DNA of 50,094 nt from Nodularia sp. LEGE 06071 (GTDB lineage Bacteria; Cyanobacteriota; Cyanobacteriia; Cyanobacteriales; Nostocaceae): contig NZ_JADEWH010000024.1 of NCBI RefSeq assembly GCF_015207755.1, forward strand, positions 1-50,094, given 5' to 3'. The notes under the pieces were generated by a model. It did not search any database and was not told the origin of the DNA. It saw nothing but the letters and a program-made list of their open reading frames with translations. Position numbers and translations under genes: made by a program. Below are positions 8,014 to 16,106 of this stretch, piece by piece. Within the stretch, counting starts at the first letter, position 1, and each line of letters starts with the position of its first letter.

Positions 8014-9381
8014 TCAGTTAACCCAGACTGTCTTAAGATTGACGAATTCATGTATACCTTGAATACTCAACTCTCTGCCGTATCCAGAACGCTTAATACC
8101 ACCAAAGGGTAAGCGGGGGTCAGATTTAACCATGCTGTTGATAAATACGGCACCGGCTTCAATTTCCTGAATTAGGCGATCGCGTTCTTGGTCGTTAGTT
8201 GTCCAGGCACTTGCACCCAAGCCAAAAGGTGTAGCATTAGCTAATTGAATCGCTGCATCAATATCAGGTACACGGAATAATAATGCGACTGGGCCAAAAA
8301 ATTCTTCCTGTGCGATCGCACTATCTAGGGGAATATCTGTAATAATCGTCGGCGGGTAAAAGTTACCGGGACGATCTGCTAAAGGTTGTCCACCAGTGAG
8401 GACTTTACCGCCACTTTTAACGGCTGCTTGCACTTGTTGGTGTAAATCTTCGAGAAGATCCGGGGTGGCGAGTGGACCTAAATCAGTATCTGGTTGCATG
8501 GGATCGCCCACTTTCAGCGCTTGAAATTTATCTAAAAGTAGCTTTTCAAATTCAGGTGCGATCGCTTCGGCAATAATAAACCGTTTCGCCGCTATACATG
8601 ACTGCCCATTATTCAACATCCGGGCGGAAGTGGCTGTAGCAACTGCTGTCTCTAAATCAGCACTTTCTAAAACAATAAACGGGTCACTACCTCCCAATTC
8701 CAGAACAGTTTTTTTAATTTGTTTACCGGCGACGGCGGCGAGAGATGCACCCGCTGGTTCGCTTCCGGTCAAGGTAGCAGCTTTTACCCGGTGATCAGCC
8801 ATAATATCGGCAACTTTGGCAGCACCGATTAACAGTGTTTGAAAAGCGCCTGGGGGAAAACCTGCCCGGTGGATAATATCTTCAATTGCCAAGGCGCACT
8901 GCGGCACGTTGGAAGCGTGTTTCAGTAAGCCGACATTGCCCGCCATCAGCGTTGGTGCGGCAAAACGAAAGACTTGCCAGAAGGGGAAATTCCACGGCAT
9001 CACAGCGAGAATTACGCCCATAGGGTGATAGCGCACAAAACTATGGCTGGCATCGGTTTTGATTGGCACATCAGCCAGAAAACTCGGTGCGTGTTCGGCG
9101 TAATAGTTACAAACGAGGGCGCATTTTTCAACTTCTGCGATCGCTGCTTTATAAGTTTTACCCATTTCCAGGGTCATTATTTTAGCAAAGTCGGCTTTTT
9201 CTTGCTGTAAAATTATTGCAGCCTTTTCTAGCCATTGTGATCGCTCAGAAAAACTAGTCTGGCGGTACTGTTCAAAAGACTGACCAGCCAAATCTAGTTT
9301 AGACGCAATCTCTGCATCGTTGAGCGGCTCAAAAGTTGTGATCGTCTCCCCAGTGGCGGGATTGATGGTGGCGATAGCCAT
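8014..9381 (-). CDS. succinic semialdehyde dehydrogenase
   Basis: A 455-residue NAD(P)-dependent aldehyde dehydrogenase. It has PWNFPFWQVFR, the general base E228 in LELGGSDPF, the catalytic C262 in NNGQSCIAAKRF and the C-terminal PFGGIKRSGYGRE segment. This short, about 455-residue type is the GabD-like group whose cyanobacterial members oxidise succinic semialdehyde to succinate. It is immediately upstream of the decarboxylase on the same strand, with 162 bases between them that hold a repeat. A GGGAGG Shine-Dalgarno sits 7 bases before the ATG, which supports this start. A different aldehyde substrate remains possible. Confidence 0.85.
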   Translation of the reverse strand: MAIATINPATGETITTFEPLNDAEIASKLDLAGQSFEQYRQTSFSERSQWLEKAAIILQQEKADFAKIMTLEMGKTYKAAIAEVEKCALVCNYYAEHAPSFLADVPIKTDASHSFVRYHPMGVILAVMPWNFPFWQVFRFAAPTLMAGNVGLLKHASNVPQCALAIEDIIHRAGFPPGAFQTLLIGAAKVADIMADHRVKAATLTGSEPAGASLAAVAGKQIKKTVLELGGSDPFIVLESADLETAVATATSARMLNNGQSCIAAKRFIIAEAIAPEFEKLLLDKFQALKVGDPMQPDTDLGPLATPDLLEDLHQQVQAAVKSGGKVLTGGQPLADRPGNFYPPTIITDIPLDSAIAQEEFFGPVALLFRVPDIDAAIQLANATPFGLGASAWTTNDQERDRLIQEIEAGAVFINSMVKSDPRLPFGGIKRSGYGRELSIQGIHEFVNLKTVWVN

Positions 9382-9769
9382 TGCCTGACCTCCCGTTAAA
9401 AAATAGCTTGAGGTAGCTTCCTAGTGTTACACACATTAATTGCGGAAGCTATACCCAAATTTTATTCTTTTGCTGAGGTTGAATTTTTGATCACTTAATA
9501 ACTGCAACTATTTTTATATTTAATTATACTTACTTAATAAGTAAATTTTGTGAGATTAGATACACAATAAAACTCCGCCTGAATCTCTCTAGCTTCTCTG
9601 GAAAAAGAATAAAACCGGAAATGCCCTTTTTTCCAGAAATCATCTCTATCAAACCCTGAGAACTGGTGAGATTGGAGAAAATATTTTTTGACCAAAAGTC
9701 GCCCTAGAAGGGCGTTAGCGTAGCGTCTCGCAGAGAGGCTTGAATCCGATTCTTTTGGTCATAATTTAA
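9382..9769. other. intergenic region with dispersed palindromic repeat
   Basis: No gene is visible in these 388 AT-rich bases. At about 9703-9741 the sequence GCCCTAGAAGGGCGTTAGCGTAGCGTCTCGCAGAGAGGCT belongs to the dispersed repeat family seen again at about 20060, 20200, 20700 and 49530. The part next to 9381 should hold the promoter of the dehydrogenase gene, but I cannot pick one out with confidence. Confidence 0.5.
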
Positions 9770-10411
9770 CTACTTAATTCGATCTCGTTTGTCAACAACG
9801 TCCACATCTGGGTCGGTAGTTGTTCTTTCTGTGTATCTGTCTGTAGTAGTAGCTACATTGGTAGCTGAACTAGGACTATCAGAAATTTCGTGTACTCTCC
9901 ACTCACGAATACCCTGACTCATCAAAAGAGCAGCAGCACGGTTAATTTCGTCCTCTGGGCCGTCTAGGATCACCAAGTAGTCTCCTTGTGATACTCGTTC
10001 GCTATAAGCCTTAGCTTCTTCTTCGGGAATACCCAAACCAGTCAGCGCCCCCACAATACCACCTGCGGCTGCACCCAGACCAGCACCGGCTAAAGTAGTT
10101 GCGATCGCACCACCTGCAAGAAAAGGCCCTACTCCGGGAATAATTAAAGCTTCCAGACCTACAAGTAAGCCCCCAAGACCTCCTAACACAGTACCAGTTG
10201 TCGCACCAATACCAGCACCTTCTTGAGCCTCAGTTTCACCTCTATCTGTGACATCAGTTCCAGCAATTTGGTCACCCGCACCTGTATCTTTCGCCAAGAC
10301 AGAAACCCTATCCATTGAGAAACCTGAGTCTCTGAGTTCATTCAGTGCTGCTTCAGCTTGTTGTCGATTCGGAAATGTCCCAATTGCCCGCTTATATCTT
10401 CGAGATGCCAT
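9770..10411 (-). CDS. general stress protein 17M-like protein with glycine-rich core
   Basis: A 213-residue protein. The N-terminus (KRAIGTFPNRQQAEAALNEL, then GFSMDRVSVLAKD) matches the alpha/beta domain of the YflT/general stress protein 17M type. A glycine-zipper hydrophobic segment follows from about residue 68 to 127 (GIGATTGTVLGGLGGLLVG, AGAGLGAAAGGIVGALTGLG), probably membrane-inserting. A second small domain (DYLVILDGPEDEINRAAALL) and a polar Ser/Thr/Asp tail end it. The AGGAG 6 bases before the ATG supports the start. The family is usually stress-induced; the molecular role is unknown. Confidence 0.75.
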   Translation of the reverse strand: MASRRYKRAIGTFPNRQQAEAALNELRDSGFSMDRVSVLAKDTGAGDQIAGTDVTDRGETEAQEGAGIGATTGTVLGGLGGLLVGLEALIIPGVGPFLAGGAIATTLAGAGLGAAAGGIVGALTGLGIPEEEAKAYSERVSQGDYLVILDGPEDEINRAAALLMSQGIREWRVHEISDSPSSATNVATTTDRYTERTTTDPDVDVVDKRDRIK

Positions 10412-10991
10412 TTTTTCTCCTTACAAAATTGCAACTGTGTCTCCACAAAAGTAATTTTTGTAGTCATACTTGCTCCAGTTTCTCTGATAGCATTGAAGTA
10501 TTCATCAATCCCTAGATTTAGCTTGTTATCCATCACAAGAGGGTACTCGTATTTCACCCACAGTCGTGAGGAGGAGAGAGATATAGCCTTAGTGATGAGA
10601 AATCGTCTGATGCCAGATGTCATCCCGGATTTTTCTGTGTAGCCCCGAATGACCGTCGCTGGGTTGGTTTACCGAAAAATGGGGTTTAAAGCCTCGTTCT
10701 TCTAGAACGGCTTTTCTTTGATTTTCGGATCAACTCTCTGAGTAGATCGTTTTGAGTGCGATCTGTTTCTTCGCAATACGCCACAAGTATTTTGGATTCC
10801 TCATCAGAGCATCATATTGTTAATCTTTTTATGCCGTCATGTTGTAACATAATAACCGCGTAGTGTTTCCTTTAGGAGAAGGACACGAAGAAAGAAAGGA
10901 AGAAAAAATTAGAAGCAGCATCACGTTCAGATAATTCTGATTTTGTTTTTCCAGGTTTAAATTAATAGTATCAAGAACAGAAATAACCTAA
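10412..10991. other. 580-base intergenic region between divergent genes
   Basis: No convincing protein gene lies here; the overlapping frames of about 93 codons on each strand lack ribosome sites and have unusual composition. The region holds the promoters of the stress protein (leftward) and of the large histidine kinase (rightward), plus the terminator-like hairpin at 10688-10717, which has no obvious gene in front of it. A purine-rich stretch occurs at 10873-10916. Confidence 0.5.
10688..10717 (+). terminator. orphan intrinsic terminator-like hairpin
   Basis: AAAGCC-TC-GTTCT (10688-10700), loop TCT, then AGAAC-GGCTTT (10704-10714) make an 11-bp stem with a 2-base bulge, followed by TTCTTT on the plus strand. 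No protein gene ends just upstream on this strand, so it may close a small RNA starting somewhere in 10560-10680. Confidence 0.45.
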
Positions 10992-13900
10992 ATGTTTAAT
11001 CGTTTGAAGATTGGAACCAAAATTGGCGCTGGTTTTGCTGTGAGTTTAGCAATTCTAGTTACTATAGGTCTGATCTCTTATCAAAGCACTAATGAACTCA
11101 TTGTCACTTCTCGTAAGGAAAAGCATACCTACGATGTGTTAAATCAACTAGATGAACTTGGGTCTCAATTAATATTTGCGGAGACTGGACAACGGGGTTA
11201 TCTGATTACGGGAGAAGAGCGCTATCTAGAACCTTATAACAATGCTGTGATATTTCTGGATAAAACCTTTGAAGAACTGGAGCAATTAGCATCAGATAAT
11301 ATTTTTCAACAGCGACGACTTGATAAATTGCGGCCACTAATCAATGAAAGAATGGCTGTAATGGAAAACGTGATTAATGTCCGAGAAAATCAAGGCTGGG
11401 AATCGGCTCAAGCCGCAATTCTCACAGATGAGGGTAAAAATTTAATGGATGAAATCCAAACTATTATTAAGGAGATGCAAAATGAAGAAAATCTATTGCT
11501 GCAACAGCACTCTGATAAAGCAGATATAGCTGCTCAAAGAACTATAAATAGTATTACATATAGTATACCTGTGGTTTCTCTGATTTTAGCTGTAATTGGA
11601 TTCTTATTAACCCGGCATATATCAGCACCACTAACAGAACTTTCAGAGACGGCAGAAAATATAGCCGATGGCAATTTATCTGTCAGTTTACCAAATAGCG
11701 ATCGCCGGGATGAAATTGGCATTCTTACACGAACTTTCAATCAGATGATTGCTAATTTGCAAAATATTACGCAGAAAAATGACGACCAGAATTGGTTCAA
11801 TTCTAATTTAGCAGATTTTACCCAAATGCTTCAGGGGCAGAGCAATCTAGAAAATGTCTCTCGGATGGTTTTGTCAAATCTCGCACTATTAGTTGGCGCA
11901 CAACAAGGCGTTTTTTATTTAATGGATGAGGCTGATAATCAGCCTATATTAAAGCTTTTGAGTAGCTATGCTTATCAAGAACGTAAGCATTTAGCAAACG
12001 AGTTCCGCTTGGGTGAAGGATTAGTGGGACAATGTGCCTTAGAAAAACAAAGAATCTTGTTAACTGAAGTACCTAAAGACTACATCCGCATTTACTCTGG
12101 TTTAGGCGCAGCACTACCATTAAATATTATTGTATTCCCTGTACTATTTGAATCGAATGTTACTGCTATAATTGAACTTGCTGCTTTGCAGCCATTTAGT
12201 AATCTACATTTAAGATTTTTAGAACAACTCAGTGAAATACTTGGGGTATTTTTGAATAATATTACTGCCAATACCCAAACTAAATATTTACTTGAAGCAT
12301 CTCAAAGTTTAACAGAAGAATTACAAGTTCAGCAAGAAGAACTGAAGCAAAGTAATCAAAATTTAGAACAGCAAACACAGGAGTTAGAAGCTTCGCAATT
12401 GCTTCTGAAGCAGCAACAGGAAGAATTGAAGCAGTCTAATGAAGAATTACAGCAGCTAAATGAGGAACTTGAAGAAAAGGCAGAACTTTTAGAGGTACAA
12501 AACCAAGAAGTTGCTCATAAAAATCAAGAAGTTGAACGAGCGAGAAAGTCTTTACAAGAAAAAGCCGACGAGTTAGCTTTATCTTCTAAATATAAGTCCG
12601 AATTTCTGGCGAATATGTCCCATGAATTAAGAACACCACTAAATAGTTTATTAATTTTAGCGAAGTTGCTGACAGCTAATTCAGAGGGACATTTGACTGA
12701 AAAGCAAGTAGAGTATAGCCAGACAATCTACTCTGCGGGGAATGATTTGTTGGAATTAATTAATGATATTTTAGATTTAGCCAAAATTGAGTCGGGGAAT
12801 TTTTCTGTAGACATTGAACAAATTAGCTTTATAGATTTGCAGACATCCATAAATAGAAGTTTCTCTGAATTTGCCCAGGAGAAAGGCATCAGTTTTGCAG
12901 TTGAATTGGAGGACAAGTTACCAAATACTATTTATAATGACCCGAAACGCTTACAACAAATATTAAAAAATCTGCTGGCTAATGCTTTTAAATTCACTGA
13001 AAAAGGCGGTGTAAAATTGCAAATTGGTATGAATGACGATGTTGGTAAAAGTGACATTTCCATGATTACTTTTGCCGTAAGTGATACAGGTATTGGCATT
13101 CCACTAGAAAAACAGAAAATTATTTTTGAAGCCTTTCAGCAAGCAGACGGTACAACCAGTCGGAAGTATGGGGGAACAGGTTTAGGCTTATCAATTAGTC
13201 GTGAATTAGCTCAACTTTTGGGGGGAAGAATTGAATTAGATAGCCGAGTAGGAGAAGGAAGTACTTTTACTCTCTACCTACCCCAAATTTACCCAGGTAT
13301 TAGGGAAACAGTGATTCCGGAACAGACTATAAAGAAAGAAGTTTTATCTTCATTGAATCTAGCCACAACTCCATCAGCAAAACTGCTGACTACTCAACTT
13401 CATGAAATTCTAGATGATCGCGAGAATGTTCAACCAGGCGATCGCGTTTTGCTGATTGTCGAAGATGATGATAAGTTCGCCCGGATCTTCTTAGAAATGG
13501 CACGTCAACAGGGCTTTAAGGTGATTATAGCTTTACAAAGTAAAGCAGGTTTGGCTCTAGCACAACAGTTCAAACCCGATGCTATTACCTTAGATATCCA
13601 TATGCCAGATATGGACGGTTGGACAATACTAGACCGTCTGAAGCGTGACCCAGAAACCAGACACATTCCTATACATATCCTTTCTGTAGATGAGAAAAAG
13701 CAACGGGGGTTACATTTAGGAGCAATTACTTACCTACAAAAGCCCATATCTCCAGAAAATTTAAATCAAGCATTAACTGAAATTAAAGACTTTATTGAGC
13801 GGAAGGTGAAAACGCTGTTAATCATAGAAGATGACCCGGTACAAGCGCAAAGTATTATGGATTTGATCGGTAATAGTGATGTCCAAAGTACAGCAGTGAA

Positions 13901-14612
13901 TACGGGAACCGCAGCTTTAGAAATTTTGCAATCACAGCGATTTGATTGTATGGTGCTTGATTTAGGTTTGCCGGATATGAGTGGTTTGGAATTGATTGAA
14001 AAAATTAAGCAGCAATCCAGCCTTTTGAAATTGCCAATTATTGTTTACACAGGAAAAGAATTAACTCGACAAGAAGATACCCAACTGCGACGACTGGCAG
14101 AGACAATTATTATTAAAAATGTGCGATCGCCTGAGCGGTTACTAGATGAAACTGCTTTATTTCTGCATCGAATCCAGGCAGATTTACCCCAACCAAAACG
14201 CCAAATATTAGAAAAACTACGTCAAACAGATGCGGTTTTAGCTAATCGCAAAATTCTGATTGTGGATGATGATGTCCGAAATATCTTTGCGATTACCAGT
14301 TTTTTAGAAAGCTATAACATGGAAGTCTTATTTGCCGAAAATGGCAGAGATGGCATAGACATACTCCAAGCTAATCCTGATATTAGTGCTATTTTAATGG
14401 ATATCATGATGCCTGAAATGGATGGTTATGAAACGACTATAGCGATTCGCCAGCAACAGCAATTCCGCTCATTACCAATTCTGGCTTTAACCGCTAAAGC
14501 TATGCCAGGCGATCGCCAAAAATGCATTGAATCAGGGGCTTCTGATTATATCACCAAACCTGTAGATACAGAGCAACTACTTTCTTTGCTGCGAGTTTGG
14601 CTATATCAATGA
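10992..14612 (+). CDS. hybrid sensor histidine kinase: CHASE3-HAMP-GAF-HisKA-HATPase-REC-REC-REC
   Basis: A 1,206-residue membrane sensor. The order is TM1 (about 10-28), a CHASE3-like extracellular helical domain with AETGQRGYLITGEERYLEPY, TM2 (about 188-207), HAMP (about 208-262), GAF (about 275-425), a long Gln/Glu-rich coiled coil (about 430-545), HisKA with phospho-acceptor H544 in FLANMSHELRTPLNS, and HATPase_c with DTGIGIP and GGTGLGLS. Three receiver domains follow, with phospho-acceptor aspartates D868, D990 and D1137. All catalytic residues look intact. It starts a cluster with CheR, CheB and a second kinase, so output probably passes through the receivers. The ligand is unknown. 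Confidence 0.93.
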   Translation: MFNRLKIGTKIGAGFAVSLAILVTIGLISYQSTNELIVTSRKEKHTYDVLNQLDELGSQLIFAETGQRGYLITGEERYLEPYNNAVIFLDKTFEELEQLASDNIFQQRRLDKLRPLINERMAVMENVINVRENQGWESAQAAILTDEGKNLMDEIQTIIKEMQNEENLLLQQHSDKADIAAQRTINSITYSIPVVSLILAVIGFLLTRHISAPLTELSETAENIADGNLSVSLPNSDRRDEIGILTRTFNQMIANLQNITQKNDDQNWFNSNLADFTQMLQGQSNLENVSRMVLSNLALLVGAQQGVFYLMDEADNQPILKLLSSYAYQERKHLANEFRLGEGLVGQCALEKQRILLTEVPKDYIRIYSGLGAALPLNIIVFPVLFESNVTAIIELAALQPFSNLHLRFLEQLSEILGVFLNNITANTQTKYLLEASQSLTEELQVQQEELKQSNQNLEQQTQELEASQLLLKQQQEELKQSNEELQQLNEELEEKAELLEVQNQEVAHKNQEVERARKSLQEKADELALSSKYKSEFLANMSHELRTPLNSLLILAKLLTANSEGHLTEKQVEYSQTIYSAGNDLLELINDILDLAKIESGNFSVDIEQISFIDLQTSINRSFSEFAQEKGISFAVELEDKLPNTIYNDPKRLQQILKNLLANAFKFTEKGGVKLQIGMNDDVGKSDISMITFAVSDTGIGIPLEKQKIIFEAFQQADGTTSRKYGGTGLGLSISRELAQLLGGRIELDSRVGEGSTFTLYLPQIYPGIRETVIPEQTIKKEVLSSLNLATTPSAKLLTTQLHEILDDRENVQPGDRVLLIVEDDDKFARIFLEMARQQGFKVIIALQSKAGLALAQQFKPDAITLDIHMPDMDGWTILDRLKRDPETRHIPIHILSVDEKKQRGLHLGAITYLQKPISPENLNQALTEIKDFIERKVKTLLIIEDDPVQAQSIMDLIGNSDVQSTAVNTGTAALEILQSQRFDCMVLDLGLPDMSGLELIEKIKQQSSLLKLPIIVYTGKELTRQEDTQLRRLAETIIIKNVRSPERLLDETALFLHRIQADLPQPKRQILEKLRQTDAVLANRKILIVDDDVRNIFAITSFLESYNMEVLFAENGRDGIDILQANPDISAILMDIMMPEMDGYETTIAIRQQQQFRSLPILALTAKAMPGDRQKCIESGASDYITKPVDTEQLLSLLRVWLYQ

Positions 14613-14625
14613 TTGATCTTAATTT

Positions 14626-15456
14626 ATGAATCTACCTAAACCTAGCTTAGAAGATATCGAAATCAAATTGCTATTAGAGGGAATATATCAATACTACGGT
14701 TATGACTACCGTAATTATGCTTTATCTTCGCTCAAACGCCGGATTCAAAACTTTATGCGCTTGGAGGGTTTAAGTAATATTTCGGCATTACAAGAGCGAT
14801 TACTTCATGAACGCAGCTGTCTAGCTAGATTTTTGCTGAGTGTGACAGTGAATGTAACATCAATGTTTCGAGATCCCAGCTTTTATTTAGCTTTTAGAAA
14901 TCATGTTATCCCATTGTTACGCACCTATCCTTTTATTCGCATCTGGCACGCTGGATGTTCAACTGGAGAAGAAGTTTATTCAATGGCGATTCTGTTACAA
15001 GAAGAGGAACTTTACCACCGTTGCCGTATATATGCCACCGACACTAACGAAAATGTCCTACAAAGCGCCAAAAATGGGATTTATCCCTTAAATAAGATGC
15101 AAGAATATACTCAACTTTACCTAAAAACAGGCGGGAAGCGCTCTTTTTCAGAATATTACACTGCGGCTTATGATCATGCTATATTTAGAGCATCTCTGAG
15201 AGATAATGTGATTTTTGCACAGCATAATCTGGCTAATGACAGTTCTTTTAATGAATTTAATGTCATACTTTGCCGAAACGTTTTAATATATTTTAATCAG
15301 ATACTTCAAAAGCAAGTACATGAGCTATTTTATCACAGTCTTTGCACCTTTGGTATCTTAGGTTTAGGTCGGCAAGAATCCCTCAGATTTACTGACCATG
15401 AGCAGTACTATCATGAAATAGCTAAGGGTGAAAAGCTTTACCGGAGGCTAAACTAG
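14626..15456 (+). CDS. CheR-type protein-glutamate O-methyltransferase
   Basis: A 276-residue SAM-dependent methyltransferase of the CheR family. An N-terminal helical domain (about 1-80, LSSLKRRIQNFMRLEG) is followed by the catalytic domain with IRIWHAGCSTGEEVYSMAIL (SAM binding), IYATDTNENVLQSAKNGIYP and NVILCRNVLIYFNQ. CheR methylates glutamates of chemoreceptors, but none is encoded here; in such cyanobacterial clusters the target may be the coiled-coil region of the kinase, which is an inference. It lies 13 bases after the kinase and its stop overlaps the GTG of cheB. Confidence 0.92.
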   Translation: MNLPKPSLEDIEIKLLLEGIYQYYGYDYRNYALSSLKRRIQNFMRLEGLSNISALQERLLHERSCLARFLLSVTVNVTSMFRDPSFYLAFRNHVIPLLRTYPFIRIWHAGCSTGEEVYSMAILLQEEELYHRCRIYATDTNENVLQSAKNGIYPLNKMQEYTQLYLKTGGKRSFSEYYTAAYDHAIFRASLRDNVIFAQHNLANDSSFNEFNVILCRNVLIYFNQILQKQVHELFYHSLCTFGILGLGRQESLRFTDHEQYYHEIAKGEKLYRRLN

Positions 15457-16016
15457 TGCCTTTTGAATGTGTGGTTATTGGGACTTCGTTAGGAGGATTA
15501 TCTGCACTGCAAATAGTTCTAGGAAATTTACCCGCGGACTTTCTCATCCCAATTGCTATTGTGCAACATCGGCACAAAAACTCAGGCAACACATTGCTGG
15601 GATTATTACAAAAAGACTCATTATTGCCAATCAAGGAGGTGGAGGATAAAGACAAAATTTTACCAGGACAGGTCTATCTGGCTCCACCAGACTATCATTT
15701 ACTCATTGAAACAGGTTATTTTGCTCTTTCTACAGATGAGCCTGTTTCTTATGCTAGACCATCTATTGATGTGCTGTTTGAGTCGGCGGCTGATATATAC
15801 GCAGAACAAGCAATTGGTGTTATATTGACAGGGGCAAATCACGATGGCACACAAGGTCTAAAAAAAATCAAAGCACGGGGAGGAATGGCTATTGTACAGG
15901 AACCTACAACGGCAGAAAGCGCAATTATGCCAGTAGCAGCAATATCTGCTGTGAAAGTAGATGGGATTTTGTCGCTTTCACAAATTGCCCAACTACTGCT
16001 TAAAGTTTGTCATTGA
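15456..16016 (+). CDS. stand-alone CheB-type protein-glutamate methylesterase
   Basis: A 186-residue protein consisting only of the CheB catalytic domain. The catalytic triad is readable: S11 in VVIGTSLGGLSAL, H38 in IVQHRHK and D130 in LTGANHDGTQGL. The N-terminal receiver domain of classical CheB is absent, so activity must be controlled in another way, perhaps by direct contact with the neighbouring hybrid kinases. The GTG start overlaps the cheR stop (TAGTG), so the genes are translationally coupled. Confidence 0.92.
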   Translation: MPFECVVIGTSLGGLSALQIVLGNLPADFLIPIAIVQHRHKNSGNTLLGLLQKDSLLPIKEVEDKDKILPGQVYLAPPDYHLLIETGYFALSTDEPVSYARPSIDVLFESAADIYAEQAIGVILTGANHDGTQGLKKIKARGGMAIVQEPTTAESAIMPVAAISAVKVDGILSLSQIAQLLLKVCH

Positions 16017-16027
16017 CAAAAGTGCTG

Positions 16028-16047
16028 AGACGCGATTGATCACGTCT
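16028..16047. repeat. AGACGCGAT/ATCACGTCT hairpin repeat
   Basis: AGACGCGAT (16028-16036) and ATCACGTCT (16039-16047) form a stem with one G-T wobble, in the 90-base gap between cheB and the second kinase. It matches the longer hairpin at 18557-18588, and both have AAGTGCT close by, so they are members of one dispersed family. Confidence 0.6.
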
Positions 16048-16106
16048 GTAGAAGCAAGTGCTAAGTGAAAAATCACATTTTATAGCGTATTTAAGTAAAT
16101 AAACTC

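Noticed and set aside
10342-10642. Overlapping 93-94 codon frames on both strands
   Set aside because: No ribosome sites, no recognisable sequence, and partial overlap with the well-supported stress protein start region.
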